Below are positions 1-6,317 of a DNA stretch of 7,106 nt, piece after piece. The stretch is from the NCBI GenBank assembly GCA_018657165.1, contig JABHXS010000138.1, positions 1 to 7,106 of the forward strand, read 5' to 3'. Source of the stretch: Nitrosomonadales bacterium. Lineage in GTDB: Bacteria > Pseudomonadota > Gammaproteobacteria > Burkholderiales > Methylophilaceae. The notes beneath the pieces were generated by a model that saw only the letters and a program-made list of their open reading frames with translations, made no database searches and was not told where the DNA came from. A program made the position numbers and the translations under genes. The first letter of the stretch is position 1, and each line of letters opens with the position of its first letter.

Positions 1-723
1 CCTTGGTCAAAAAAAGAATTTGAAGATAAATTAAGAGAGAAGGGAAAGGGGTATCATATTTACCATCCTTTCCATGTCATGATGTACGAAGGAAAACTAT
101 CAAAAGAACAGCTCCAAAGCTGGGTGATGAATAGATTTTATTATCAGATAAGTATTCCCATTAAAGATGCAGCAATTTTATCTAATTGTCCTGTTAAGGA
201 AATAAGAAAAGAATGGATAGTAAGAATTTTAGATCATGACGGCGAGGGAGATGCTGAAGGCGGCATTGAGGCATGGATTAACCTTGGTCGAGCAGTTGGC
301 TTAACTAGGGAAGAAGTTACTTCTTTAGATGGGGTTAGCCCCGGTGTGAGATTTGCAGTTGACGCTTACATAAATTTTGCAAAACAGAAATCATGGCAAG
401 AATCTGTATGTTCTTCATTGACAGAGTTGTTTGCGCCACATATTCATCAGCAAAGAATTAGTTCCTGGCCAGAAATGTATCCATGGATAGATGAGTCAGG
501 CCTCACTTACTTTAAGAAAAGATTAACTGAAGCTAGAAGGGACGTTGAGCATGGGTTGAGTGTTACGTTAGACTATTTCAGTACATCGAGAGAGATGCAA
601 GAAAAAGCTCTAGATATCCTTCAGTTCAAACTTAATGTTTTGTGGGTTATAGCGGACTCAATCATGTTAGCATCCTCAAAAATTAAGGTTGATAACCGTG
701 ATTATATGAGACAGCCTAAATAA
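1..723 (+). CDS. pqqC: PqqC, pyrroloquinoline-quinone synthase (5' end cut by window)
   Basis: PqqC carries out the last step of PQQ synthesis, the cofactor-free ring closure and multi-step oxidation of the intermediate AHQQ to PQQ. The frame is open to base 1 and the residues before the first internal Met (base 79) already match PqqC (HIYHPFH, about fragment residues 19-25), so that Met is not the start. By comparison with the Klebsiella protein (251 residues) only about five N-terminal residues are missing. Family signatures are present: NRFYYQ and IPIKDAAI after it, the catalytic-pocket HDG (His at fragment residue 79, base 235), [27 protein letters not shown], a Tyr and Lys/Arg run before RRDVEHGL, and ILQFKL with the conserved Lys. 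It is all-helical and cytosolic, of the TenA/heme-oxygenase-like fold. It ends at TAA one base before pqqD, so the two are probably translationally coupled. PqqC and PqqD are fused in some methylotrophs but are separate here. Identification is very secure. Confidence 0.97.
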   Translation, partial: PWSKKEFEDKLREKGKGYHIYHPFHVMMYEGKLSKEQLQSWVMNRFYYQISIPIKDAAILSNCPVKEIRKEWIVRILDHDGEGDAEGGIEAWINLGRAVGLTREEVTSLDGVSPGVRFAVDAYINFAKQKSWQESVCSSLTELFAPHIHQQRISSWPEMYPWIDESGLTYFKKRLTEARRDVEHGLSVTLDYFSTSREMQEKALDILQFKLNVLWVIADSIMLASSKIKVDNRDYMRQPK

Positions 724-724
724 A

Positions 725-1003
725 ATGACAATTAAATTAGATGATATATATAAAATTTCCCCTCACCACCGTTTTCAGTGGGAAAAGGCTCAAAATTGTT
801 ATGTAATTTTATTTCCAGAGGGTATGGTTAAATTGAATGGGGGTGCAGGCGAAGTATTAAATTTAGTGGATGGTAAGACATCTGTTGCTAATATTACAGA
901 GATATTGGTTAAAAAATTTCCAGATGCTGATGGAATCGATAAAGACATTATAGGTATGGTTGAGTTAGCTCTTGAAAAAGCCTGGATTGAAAAAATTAAT
1001 TAA
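725..1003 (+). CDS. pqqD: PqqD, PqqA-peptide chaperone
   Basis: PqqD is a small RiPP-recognition protein. It binds the precursor peptide PqqA and presents it to the radical SAM enzyme PqqE. At 92 residues it has the usual length for a stand-alone PqqD. Recognisable family features are the early segment ISPHHRFQWEKAQNCYVILFP (residues about 11-31, with the RFQWE core), the following MVKLNGGAGEVLNLVDGKTS (about 34-53), and a helical C-terminal half ending in ALEKAWI. Its ATG lies one base after the pqqC stop and pqqE starts a few bases after its own stop, so it sits in the middle of a tight pqqCDE unit. No good Shine-Dalgarno is seen before this start (only A-rich sequence), which fits coupling to pqqC translation. 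Position, size and motifs agree, so the call is firm. Confidence 0.96.
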   Translation: MTIKLDDIYKISPHHRFQWEKAQNCYVILFPEGMVKLNGGAGEVLNLVDGKTSVANITEILVKKFPDADGIDKDIIGMVELALEKAWIEKIN

Positions 1004-1006
1004 GGA
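1002..1006 (+). promoter_or_regulatory. Ribosome-binding site of pqqE
   Basis: AAGGA overlaps the TAA stop of pqqD. It lies 2 bases before the ATG at 1009 and 5 bases before the ATG at 1012. The spacing favours the second ATG as the pqqE start and suggests that pqqD and pqqE are translated in a coupled way. Confidence 0.6.
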
Positions 1007-1011
1007 CGATG

Positions 1012-2196
1012 ATGGCTAATCAAAATAATGGAGTATCAAGCACAACTACAGCAACTCAGCCTTTGTGGCTGTTAGCGGAGATAACTTATCGATGCCCACT
1101 ACATTGTGCATTTTGTTATAACCCAACAGATTATGATAAGCACACACAAAATGAATTAGATACAAATTCTTGGTTAAGTGTTCTCAATCAAGCTAGGGAT
1201 CTAGGAGCTGCTCAACTTGGAATATCTGGTGGTGAGCCATTACTTCGTGATGATATTGAAGTGATTGTCGAGGAGGCGCATCAGCTTGGATACTATAGTA
1301 ATTTAATTACTTCCGGTGTTGGGTTAACTGATAAAAGAATCGACGCATTTAAAAAGGGTGGATTAGATCATATTCAGCTTTCAATGCACGATATTACTGA
1401 AGAAATTAATAACTTTATTACTGATACAAAAACATTTAAGCTTAAGAAAAAAGTTGCAGCAATGATTAAGGACCGTGGCTACCCAATGGTTCTTAATGTA
1501 GTTATTCATCGTTACAATATAGATCATATTAAAGAAATTCTAGAGATGGCTGAAGCTCTAGGCGCTGATTATGTTGAATTAGCAAATACTCAATATTACG
1601 GCTGGTCTTTGATTAATCGTAACCAGCTTATGCCAACAAAAGAGCAGATTGATCATGCCGAAAAAATTACAAATCAGTTCAGGGATAAAGCTGGGAATAA
1701 AATGAAAATATTTTTTGTTGTTCCTGACTACTATGCTGAGAGACCCAAAAAATGTATGAATGGTTGGGGCGAAGTCTTTATGATCGTTACTGCTAATGGT
1801 GATGTGCTTCCGTGTCACTCTGCAAGAGTTCTTCCGAATATGGAGTTTCCTAATGTAAAAGATTCCAAGATCAAGGGTGCTTGGTATGATTCCCCAGCAT
1901 TTAATAAGTACAGGGGTGATTCATGGATGAAAGAGCCATGCAAATCTTGTCCAGAAAAAGAAAATGATTTGGGAGGTTGTAGATGCCAAGCATTTCTTCT
2001 TACAGGCGATGCAGAAAGTGCAGACCCCGTATGCTCACTTTCCCCAAATAGAAATGTAATTGAAAAAGCCGTTGAGGATGCACAAAACCCGCAATTAAAA
2101 ACACAACCAATTATTTTTAGGACGGATAAAAATTCTAAAAGAATTAATGATGGAGAAGAAAAAGAGAGATTAGCAAAATTTCATGCACTTCCTTAA
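1012..2196 (+). CDS. pqqE: PqqE, radical SAM Glu-Tyr cross-linking enzyme
   Basis: PqqE uses S-adenosylmethionine and iron-sulfur clusters to join the gamma carbon of a Glu to the ring of a Tyr in PqqA, the first committed step of PQQ synthesis. The N-terminal radical SAM motif is CPLHCAFC (Cys 28, 32, 35) after PLWLLAEITYR, followed by GISGGEPLLR in the SAM-binding region. The C-terminal SPASM part has CMNGWGE, GDVLPCHSA, then C310, C313, D319, C323, C325 and C341. The CxxC-x5-D-x3-C pattern is the one known for the AuxII cluster of characterised PqqE, including the unusual Asp ligand. I chose the ATG at 1012 over 1009 because it sits better behind AAGGA, and it gives Cys numbering like that of the Methylobacterium enzyme. 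The protein has 394 residues (395 from 1009) and is cytosolic. Nothing looks degraded, so it should be active. Confidence 0.97.
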   Translation: MANQNNGVSSTTTATQPLWLLAEITYRCPLHCAFCYNPTDYDKHTQNELDTNSWLSVLNQARDLGAAQLGISGGEPLLRDDIEVIVEEAHQLGYYSNLITSGVGLTDKRIDAFKKGGLDHIQLSMHDITEEINNFITDTKTFKLKKKVAAMIKDRGYPMVLNVVIHRYNIDHIKEILEMAEALGADYVELANTQYYGWSLINRNQLMPTKEQIDHAEKITNQFRDKAGNKMKIFFVVPDYYAERPKKCMNGWGEVFMIVTANGDVLPCHSARVLPNMEFPNVKDSKIKGAWYDSPAFNKYRGDSWMKEPCKSCPEKENDLGGCRCQAFLLTGDAESADPVCSLSPNRNVIEKAVEDAQNPQLKTQPIIFRTDKNSKRINDGEEKERLAKFHALP

Positions 2197-2202
2197 TTAA
2201 TC

Positions 2203-2208
2203 TATAAT
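2203..2208 (+). promoter_or_regulatory. Possible -10 box for the transporter gene
   Basis: TATAAT, a perfect sigma-70 -10 hexamer, lies 7 bases before the ATG at 2216. Transcription from it would start at or next to the ATG and give a nearly leaderless message. That would fit the lack of a Shine-Dalgarno there. The best -35 at 17-base spacing is only TTCATG (2180-2185), and such hexamers arise by chance in AT-rich DNA, so this is weak. Confidence 0.25.
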
Positions 2209-2215
2209 TAAAAGT

Positions 2216-3394
2216 ATGAGTCTTTTTCTCAACCCAAAAGTTATTGTACTTGCCGTTTTAGCAAGTCTTGCGCCATTTGCAATTGATACCTATTTACCGG
2301 GTTTTCATATTATTGCTACTGATTTGTCATCAACGCCTGCATACGTTCAACAAAGCTTAACCTTTTATCTTATTCCCTACACAATAATGACTCTATTTCA
2401 TGGTGCAATATCAGATTCAATTGGTCGAATAACGACTATTAAGTGGGGATTGGCTTTATTCTTTTTTGCTTCTATTGGATGTGTTTTTTCAACCTCGATA
2501 GAAGAGTTATGGTTTTTTAGGGCTCTACAAGGAATAGGGGGTGGTGCTGGTAATGTGGTTGCACGGGCTATGGTTCGTGATCTTTATAAGGGAGCACAAG
2601 CTCAAAGAGTAATGGCAACTATTCAAATAATATTTGGGATTGCGCCTGCAGTAGCACCTATTTTTGGTGGTTTTTTACTTGATTATGGGTGGCAAAGCAT
2701 ATTTGCCTTCTTGGCTTTTTATGCAGGAATTGCTATCTACTTTAGCTCAAGGATATTACCCGAAACTATGCCAGTAAAGCTTAGACTCCCTTTTAACTTG
2801 AAATCAATTTCGACTCGTTATCGCTCAATATTTAAAGATAAAGAATTCGTACTGTTGATATTGGCTCTTTCAGCAAATTTTTCTGCCTTTTTTCTTTATG
2901 TGCTAGCAAGCCCGATATTCTTGATAGACCTGCTGGGGTTTAGTGAAAAACAGTTTGCATATTTATTTATACCTACAGTATGTGGGATGGTGGTGGGATC
3001 TTTTATTGCTAAGCAGACAGCAGGAGCTATCAGTCCATCGAAGTTGACAAAATATGGTTATTTTTGGATGTTTTTAATTGCACTATCAAATGTCATATTT
3101 TGTTATTTCTTTGAAAATGATGCAATGATTAATATTGGGTTTATAGCATTATATAACGTGGGCATGGCTTCAATAATGCCAATCATATCTATTGCTGCTC
3201 TTGATTGCTTTCCCAAAACAAGAGGAACTGCAGCGTCTGGCCAAGCCTTTATGCAAATGTTTTTTTCATCTGTAGTTGCGGGTGTAATAGTGCCTATTTG
3301 TTGGTTTTCAACATTTGGCTTATCTTTAGGATTATTTTTTATTTTAATATTAGGGCTATTTTTTATAACCCGAACAAAGCTTTGGGTTTCATAA
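2216..3394 (+). CDS. MFS transporter, Bcr/CflA drug-efflux type
   Basis: This is an inner-membrane proton-coupled transporter of the major facilitator superfamily, 392 residues with about 12 hydrophobic segments. TM1 (about residues 8-28) carries the FAIDTYLPGF stretch typical of the Bcr/CflA (DHA1) group. Motif A follows TM2 as GAISDSIGR (63-71), but with I-T-T where Bcr has a basic KP. RALQGIGGGAGNVVARAMVRDLY corresponds to the motif B region, and APAVAPIFGGFLLDYGW to the motif C region of drug/H+ antiporters. The C-terminal half has the PKTRGTAASGQA segment seen in Bcr relatives. It starts 19 bases after pqqE on the same strand without a clear ribosome-binding site. The family is named for bicyclomycin and chloramphenicol efflux, but its position suggests export or uptake of PQQ or a related compound. 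The family call is secure; the substrate is inference. Confidence 0.9.
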   Translation: MSLFLNPKVIVLAVLASLAPFAIDTYLPGFHIIATDLSSTPAYVQQSLTFYLIPYTIMTLFHGAISDSIGRITTIKWGLALFFFASIGCVFSTSIEELWFFRALQGIGGGAGNVVARAMVRDLYKGAQAQRVMATIQIIFGIAPAVAPIFGGFLLDYGWQSIFAFLAFYAGIAIYFSSRILPETMPVKLRLPFNLKSISTRYRSIFKDKEFVLLILALSANFSAFFLYVLASPIFLIDLLGFSEKQFAYLFIPTVCGMVVGSFIAKQTAGAISPSKLTKYGYFWMFLIALSNVIFCYFFENDAMINIGFIALYNVGMASIMPIISIAALDCFPKTRGTAASGQAFMQMFFSSVVAGVIVPICWFSTFGLSLGLFFILILGLFFITRTKLWVS

Positions 3395-3398
3395 GCTG

Positions 3399-3722
3399 TT
3401 AATTGCAGCTATAGGTCTGGAAAATTGCTGACTGTGTTCCTTTCCCTTTTTCTGGATTATCAATCATTAATATAGTATTGCCTTGTTGCTCAACCGCCGC
3501 GTTTTTAGCAAGCTGAATTAAGTCTTGTTCTGTATAATTACCCCTTCTTTCCGCGTAACCGGTAATTCTAACTTTACTTTGACCTTTTAAGGTACATTGA
3601 TTCTGATTAACAGATTTAACTAAATTAACACTCTCTGAACCAGGTTGTACCTCAACATACTGTGGCCCACAAGCAACTATAAGGGGAATGGCAGCAACAA
3701 AGAATTTTTTTTTATTTAGCAT
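3399..3722 (-). CDS. Small DUF4156-type outer-membrane lipoprotein
   Basis: This 107-residue protein has a lipoprotein signal: KKK at residues 4-6, a short hydrophobic core, and lipobox IVAC with Cys 18 as the lipidated residue. Gly at +2 argues against inner-membrane retention, so it is probably sorted to the outer membrane. The mature part resembles the DUF4156 family (E. coli YjeI is a member): a Cys in QNQCTLKG (Cys 43), a central AKNAAVEQQGNTILM resembling the family's AA-x-GGN-x-I segment, and a terminal QTYSCN (Cys 106). The two mature Cys could form a disulfide. No function is known for the family. It is the last gene of the minus-strand run, 27 bases after fdxA, and its stop is 4 bases from that of the converging transporter gene. 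The start is fixed by GAGGAG 9 bases upstream. The lipoprotein call is strong; the family match is from memory of the motif layout. Confidence 0.8.
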   Translation of the reverse strand: MLNKKKFFVAAIPLIVACGPQYVEVQPGSESVNLVKSVNQNQCTLKGQSKVRITGYAERRGNYTEQDLIQLAKNAAVEQQGNTILMIDNPEKGKGTQSAIFQTYSCN

Positions 3723-3762
3723 AAATTTTTACTCCTCTATTCTAAATTTTTATTCCTCTATT
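3723..3762. repeat. 21-base tandem direct repeat across fdxA stop and lipoprotein leader
   Basis: Two adjacent units begin AAATTTTT at 3723 and 3744 (period 21). Their first 19 bases differ at only one position (C at 3732, T at 3753). Read on the minus strand, the right copy holds the last codons and TAA stop of fdxA, and the left copy supplies GAGGAG, the ribosome-binding site of the lipoprotein gene. The period is a multiple of three, and the second copy preserves an in-frame stop. Confidence 0.85.
3732..3737 (-). promoter_or_regulatory. Ribosome-binding site of the lipoprotein gene
   Basis: GAGGAG on the minus strand, 9 bases before the ATG at 3722. It lies inside the left copy of the 21-base tandem repeat, where the fdxA copy reads GAGGAA. 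It supports the chosen start. Confidence 0.65.
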
Positions 3763-4076
3763 AACAAGCTCCGCTTATCTGTCTTAGTAGAAAACTCTTC
3801 GGCATCCGGTAAAGGATCTTTTCTTGAGGTAATAATAGGCCATACCTTAGCCAATCTTTCATTAATTTCAATAAACTCTTGTTGATCTTCAGGTACGTCA
3901 TCATCAGCATAGATCGCCTCAACAGGACACTCAGCCACACATAATGTGCAGTCAATGCATTCTTCGGGATCAATAGCTAAAAAATTTGGGCCTTCCACAA
4001 AACAGTCGACAGGGCAGACATCTACACAGTCTGTATATTTACAAGAAATACAGCTTTCTGTTACAACATACGTCAT
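3750..4076 (-). CDS. fdxA: FdxA, seven-iron (3Fe-4S/4Fe-4S) ferredoxin
   Basis: A 108-residue low-potential electron carrier of the Azotobacter FdI type, acting in the cytosol. The cluster ligands are all present with the family spacing. Cys 9, 17 and 50 are expected to bind the 3Fe-4S cluster, and Cys 21, 40, 43 and 46 the 4Fe-4S cluster. The additional conserved Cys 12 and 25 are also there. Motifs are [18 protein letters not shown] (9-26), [19 protein letters not shown] (28-46), then [12 protein letters not shown] and the C-terminal WP-x-I-T and KDPLPDAE segments of FdI. AAAGGA lies 7 bases before the ATG and fixes the start. It follows cysN by 46 bases on the same strand with no clear terminator between, so it may belong to the sulfate operon. 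No convincing promoter of its own is seen. Its redox partner is unknown: a sulfite reductase or a stress-related enzyme are options. Confidence 0.96.
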   Translation of the reverse strand: MTYVVTESCISCKYTDCVDVCPVDCFVEGPNFLAIDPEECIDCTLCVAECPVEAIYADDDVPEDQQEFIEINERLAKVWPIITSRKDPLPDAEEFSTKTDKRSLLIEE

Positions 4077-4083
4077 TTTAAGT

Positions 4084-4089
4084 TCCTTT
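4084..4089 (-). promoter_or_regulatory. Ribosome-binding site of fdxA
   Basis: AAAGGA on the minus strand, 7 bases before the fdxA ATG (4076-4074). It is the strongest Shine-Dalgarno in the minus-strand run and suggests that fdxA is translated independently of cysN. Confidence 0.65.
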
Positions 4090-4122
4090 ATTCTACAGTT
4101 AATTTTAAATTATTTTTAAACC

Positions 4123-5412
4123 TTAATCTATGGCTTCAATCATACCTGCACCTACAGTATGAAATGTTGATTCATCAACAATAATAAATGCACCGGTACT
4201 TCTATTCTGAGCGTACTTATCTATGATAAGGGGTTGTGCAAGTTTAAAACTGATATTTGCAATGTCATTTGTTTTTAGCTCGCTAGCTTGCTCTATCTCC
4301 AAACTATTAATATTAATTTTATTATTAATGCTTGAAATTTTTGCCTTAGAAGTCCTTGTGGTATGCATAATCAAGTAAGTTCTATTCGGCGTAAGGGCTA
4401 TTTCAGACAGCCAGCATACATTTGCTGTAAAACTTTTAGAGGCTTCCAAAATATCTTCTGTATGAATAAGCATGTCGCCCCTTGAAATATCAATTTCATC
4501 ATGAAGAGATACGGTCACAGATTGCTCAAAAGTTGCTTCAGAAATTATCTTCTCACCAATTCGTATTTCTTTGACACTTGATTGGTGGTTTGATGGAAGC
4601 ACTTTGATTTTGTCATTTACTTTCAATAACCCAGATTCAATTCTTCCCATAAAAGCTCTAAAGTCATGTAGTTTTTCATTAGCTGAGTCCCTTGGACGGC
4701 AAACATATTGAACAGGGAACCTTAATTTTGATTTATTTGATTTTTCTGTTGTGTCAATATTTTCGAGAATTTCTAATAGCGTTGGACCCTTATACCAATT
4801 TATAGAATTACCTCTATCAACAATCATGTCACCATTCAGAGCTGACATAGGAACAAAGTCGATATTAACTCCTGGCTGACTCAATTTAATAGCTGATGCA
4901 AATGAATTGTATTCTTCACATATAGCTTTATATTTGCTCTCACTATACTTTACCAAGTCCATTTTATTAATCGCAACTATGATATGTTTAATGCCAACTA
5001 ATTTTGTTAGATAAGAGTGCCTTCTTGTTTGTGTGAGCATTCCTTTTCGTGCATCAACAAGGATAATTGCAAGTTGAGCAGTTGAAGCTGCGGTAACCAT
5101 ATTTCTTGTATATTGCTCATGCCCAGGTGCGTCAGCAATAATATATTTCCTTGAGCCTGTACTAAAATATCGATAAGCGACATCAATAGTAATTCCTTGT
5201 TCTCTTTCGGCCTGTAATCCATCAGTAATTAAGGATAAATCAAGTGCAGACATGCCTCTTTTCTTTGAAGTTTTTTCGATTTGACTTAAGGTATCAGTAA
5301 GAATGGTTTTAGTATCAAAGAGAAGTCTGCCTATAAGGGTACTTTTGCCATCATCAACACTACCGCAGGTCATAAATCTAAGAACTGTATTATTTTTATT
5401 TGTATCATTCAT
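4123..5412 (-). CDS. cysN: CysN, sulfate adenylyltransferase GTPase subunit
   Basis: CysN is the large, GTP-hydrolysing subunit of ATP sulfurylase. With CysD it drives formation of adenosine phosphosulfate (APS) from ATP and sulfate in the cytosol. It is an EF-Tu-like GTPase: P-loop GSVDDGKST (residues 17-25), the switch I region EREQGITIDVAYRYF, G3 DAPGHEQYTRNM, G4 NKMD, and SAL near the G5 position, followed by beta-barrel domains beginning around FPVQYVCRP. The end TGAFIIVDE...VGAGMI is the normal close of domain III, so the protein is complete at 429 residues although shorter than the 475 of E. coli. There is no fused APS kinase domain as in NodQ/CysNC. Its ATG overlaps the cysD stop by one base (TAATG), and AGAAGG within the last cysD codons serves as ribosome-binding site, so the subunits are translationally coupled. 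Confidence 0.96.
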   Translation of the reverse strand: MNDTNKNNTVLRFMTCGSVDDGKSTLIGRLLFDTKTILTDTLSQIEKTSKKRGMSALDLSLITDGLQAEREQGITIDVAYRYFSTGSRKYIIADAPGHEQYTRNMVTAASTAQLAIILVDARKGMLTQTRRHSYLTKLVGIKHIIVAINKMDLVKYSESKYKAICEEYNSFASAIKLSQPGVNIDFVPMSALNGDMIVDRGNSINWYKGPTLLEILENIDTTEKSNKSKLRFPVQYVCRPRDSANEKLHDFRAFMGRIESGLLKVNDKIKVLPSNHQSSVKEIRIGEKIISEATFEQSVTVSLHDEIDISRGDMLIHTEDILEASKSFTANVCWLSEIALTPNRTYLIMHTTRTSKAKISSINNKININSLEIEQASELKTNDIANISFKLAQPLIIDKYAQNRSTGAFIIVDESTFHTVGAGMIEAID

Positions 5413-6317
5413 TAAAAGTAACCTTCTTTTTTTCTTTGCTCCATAGAGGCTTCTGAGACTTGGTCATCTAATCGAGTTTCACCTCTCTCTGTTATAACTG
5501 TTGAAGCAGTTTCCATAATAATTTTTTCTACTGAATCTGCATTGCTTGCAACAGGTGCAGTGCATGTAATATCGCCAACAGTTCTAAATCTAACTATCAT
5601 ATTTTCTATTTTTTCGTCTGGAGAAGGTGGGGTAACATCAGTAATAGGAACAATTGCCCCGTTTCTTTTAACAACATCTCTTTGATGTGCAAAGTAGATG
5701 CTTGGCAGCTCTAAATTCTCTCTTTCAATATATTGCCAAACATCCATTTCAGTCCAGTTGGAAATAGGAAAAGCCCTTATATTTTCTCCTTTGTGAACTT
5801 TGGCATTATACAAATTCCATAATTCCGGTCGTTGATTTTTTGGATCCCACTGCCCAAATTCATCACGAAAACTCATAATTCTTTCTTTTGCTCTTGCCTT
5901 TTCTTCATCCCGCCTTGCACCACCAATACAACAATCAAATTCATTTTCTTCAATAGCTTCAAGTAAAGTGATTGATTGATATTTATTTCTAGGTTCATCT
6001 GGAGCTTTCAGAACAATCGTTCCTTTTTCCATAGATTCTTCAAGAGATGCAACTATCAATCTTTCTCCGAGTTCTTTAGTTTTTTTATCTCGAAATTTAA
6101 TGACTTCAGGATAATTATGGCCTGTATCAATATGCATTAAAGGAAAAGGAAAGCGACCAGGCCTAAAGGCTTTTTCTGCAATTCTAAGAAGACACAGAGA
6201 GTCTTTCCCACCTGAAAAAAGTAAAACGGGGTTTGCACACTGGCCGGCAACCTCTCTCATTATGTGTATTGCCTCTGACTCTAGCCAGTCAAGATGGCTT
6301 AGTTTTTTCATCATCAT
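5412..6317 (-). CDS. cysD: CysD, sulfate adenylyltransferase catalytic subunit
   Basis: CysD is the small subunit of ATP sulfurylase. It catalyses adenylyl transfer from ATP to sulfate, giving APS and pyrophosphate. It belongs to the PP-loop ATP pyrophosphatase superfamily: SGGKDS at residues 35-40 (E. coli has SIGKDS), PFPLMHIDTGHNYPE, GGARRDEEKARAKER, WDPKNQRPELWNLYN, FPISNWTEMDVWQYI, VRFRTVGD, and the typical C-terminal end RKKEGYF. The length of 301 residues matches the E. coli enzyme (302). Three ATGs stand in a row at 6317-6309. The first overlaps the cysH stop as ATGA but is only 3 bases from GAGAGGG (6327-6321), while the second and third are 6 and 9 bases away. The true start may therefore be 6314 or 6311, a change of one or two Met residues. 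It lies between cysH and cysN in a tightly coupled unit. Confidence 0.97.
   Translation of the reverse strand: MMMKKLSHLDWLESEAIHIMREVAGQCANPVLLFSGGKDSLCLLRIAEKAFRPGRFPFPLMHIDTGHNYPEVIKFRDKKTKELGERLIVASLEESMEKGTIVLKAPDEPRNKYQSITLLEAIEENEFDCCIGGARRDEEKARAKERIMSFRDEFGQWDPKNQRPELWNLYNAKVHKGENIRAFPISNWTEMDVWQYIERENLELPSIYFAHQRDVVKRNGAIVPITDVTPPSPDEKIENMIVRFRTVGDITCTAPVASNADSVEKIIMETASTVITERGETRLDDQVSEASMEQRKKEGYF

Noticed and set aside
79..723. ATG at 79 as the start of pqqC
   Set aside because: The frame is open to base 1 and the upstream residues match the PqqC N-terminus, so the gene is cut by the window edge.
1579..1818. Minus-strand open frame inside pqqE
   Set aside because: It lies fully antisense to a strongly conserved gene, has no ribosome-binding site and resembles no known family.
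3205..3402. Second plus-strand frame over the end of the transporter gene
   Set aside because: It is an out-of-frame shadow of the transporter, whose own frame shows clear family motifs to its stop.
3367..3410. Hairpins at the convergent junction as intrinsic terminators
   Set aside because: The stems are short and no T-run follows on either strand, so they do not meet the usual pattern.
3688..3885. Plus-strand open frame across the fdxA-lipoprotein junction
   Set aside because: It is antisense to both conserved genes and partly made of the AT-rich tandem repeat, with no family resemblance.
4090..4095. TAGAAT on the minus strand as an fdxA -10 box
   Set aside because: Transcription from it would start inside or after the fdxA Shine-Dalgarno at 4084-4089, and there is no fitting -35.
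4123..5412. CysN as truncated because it is shorter than the E. coli protein
   Set aside because: The final residues match the normal end of domain III and the reading frame is intact, so it is a naturally shorter form.
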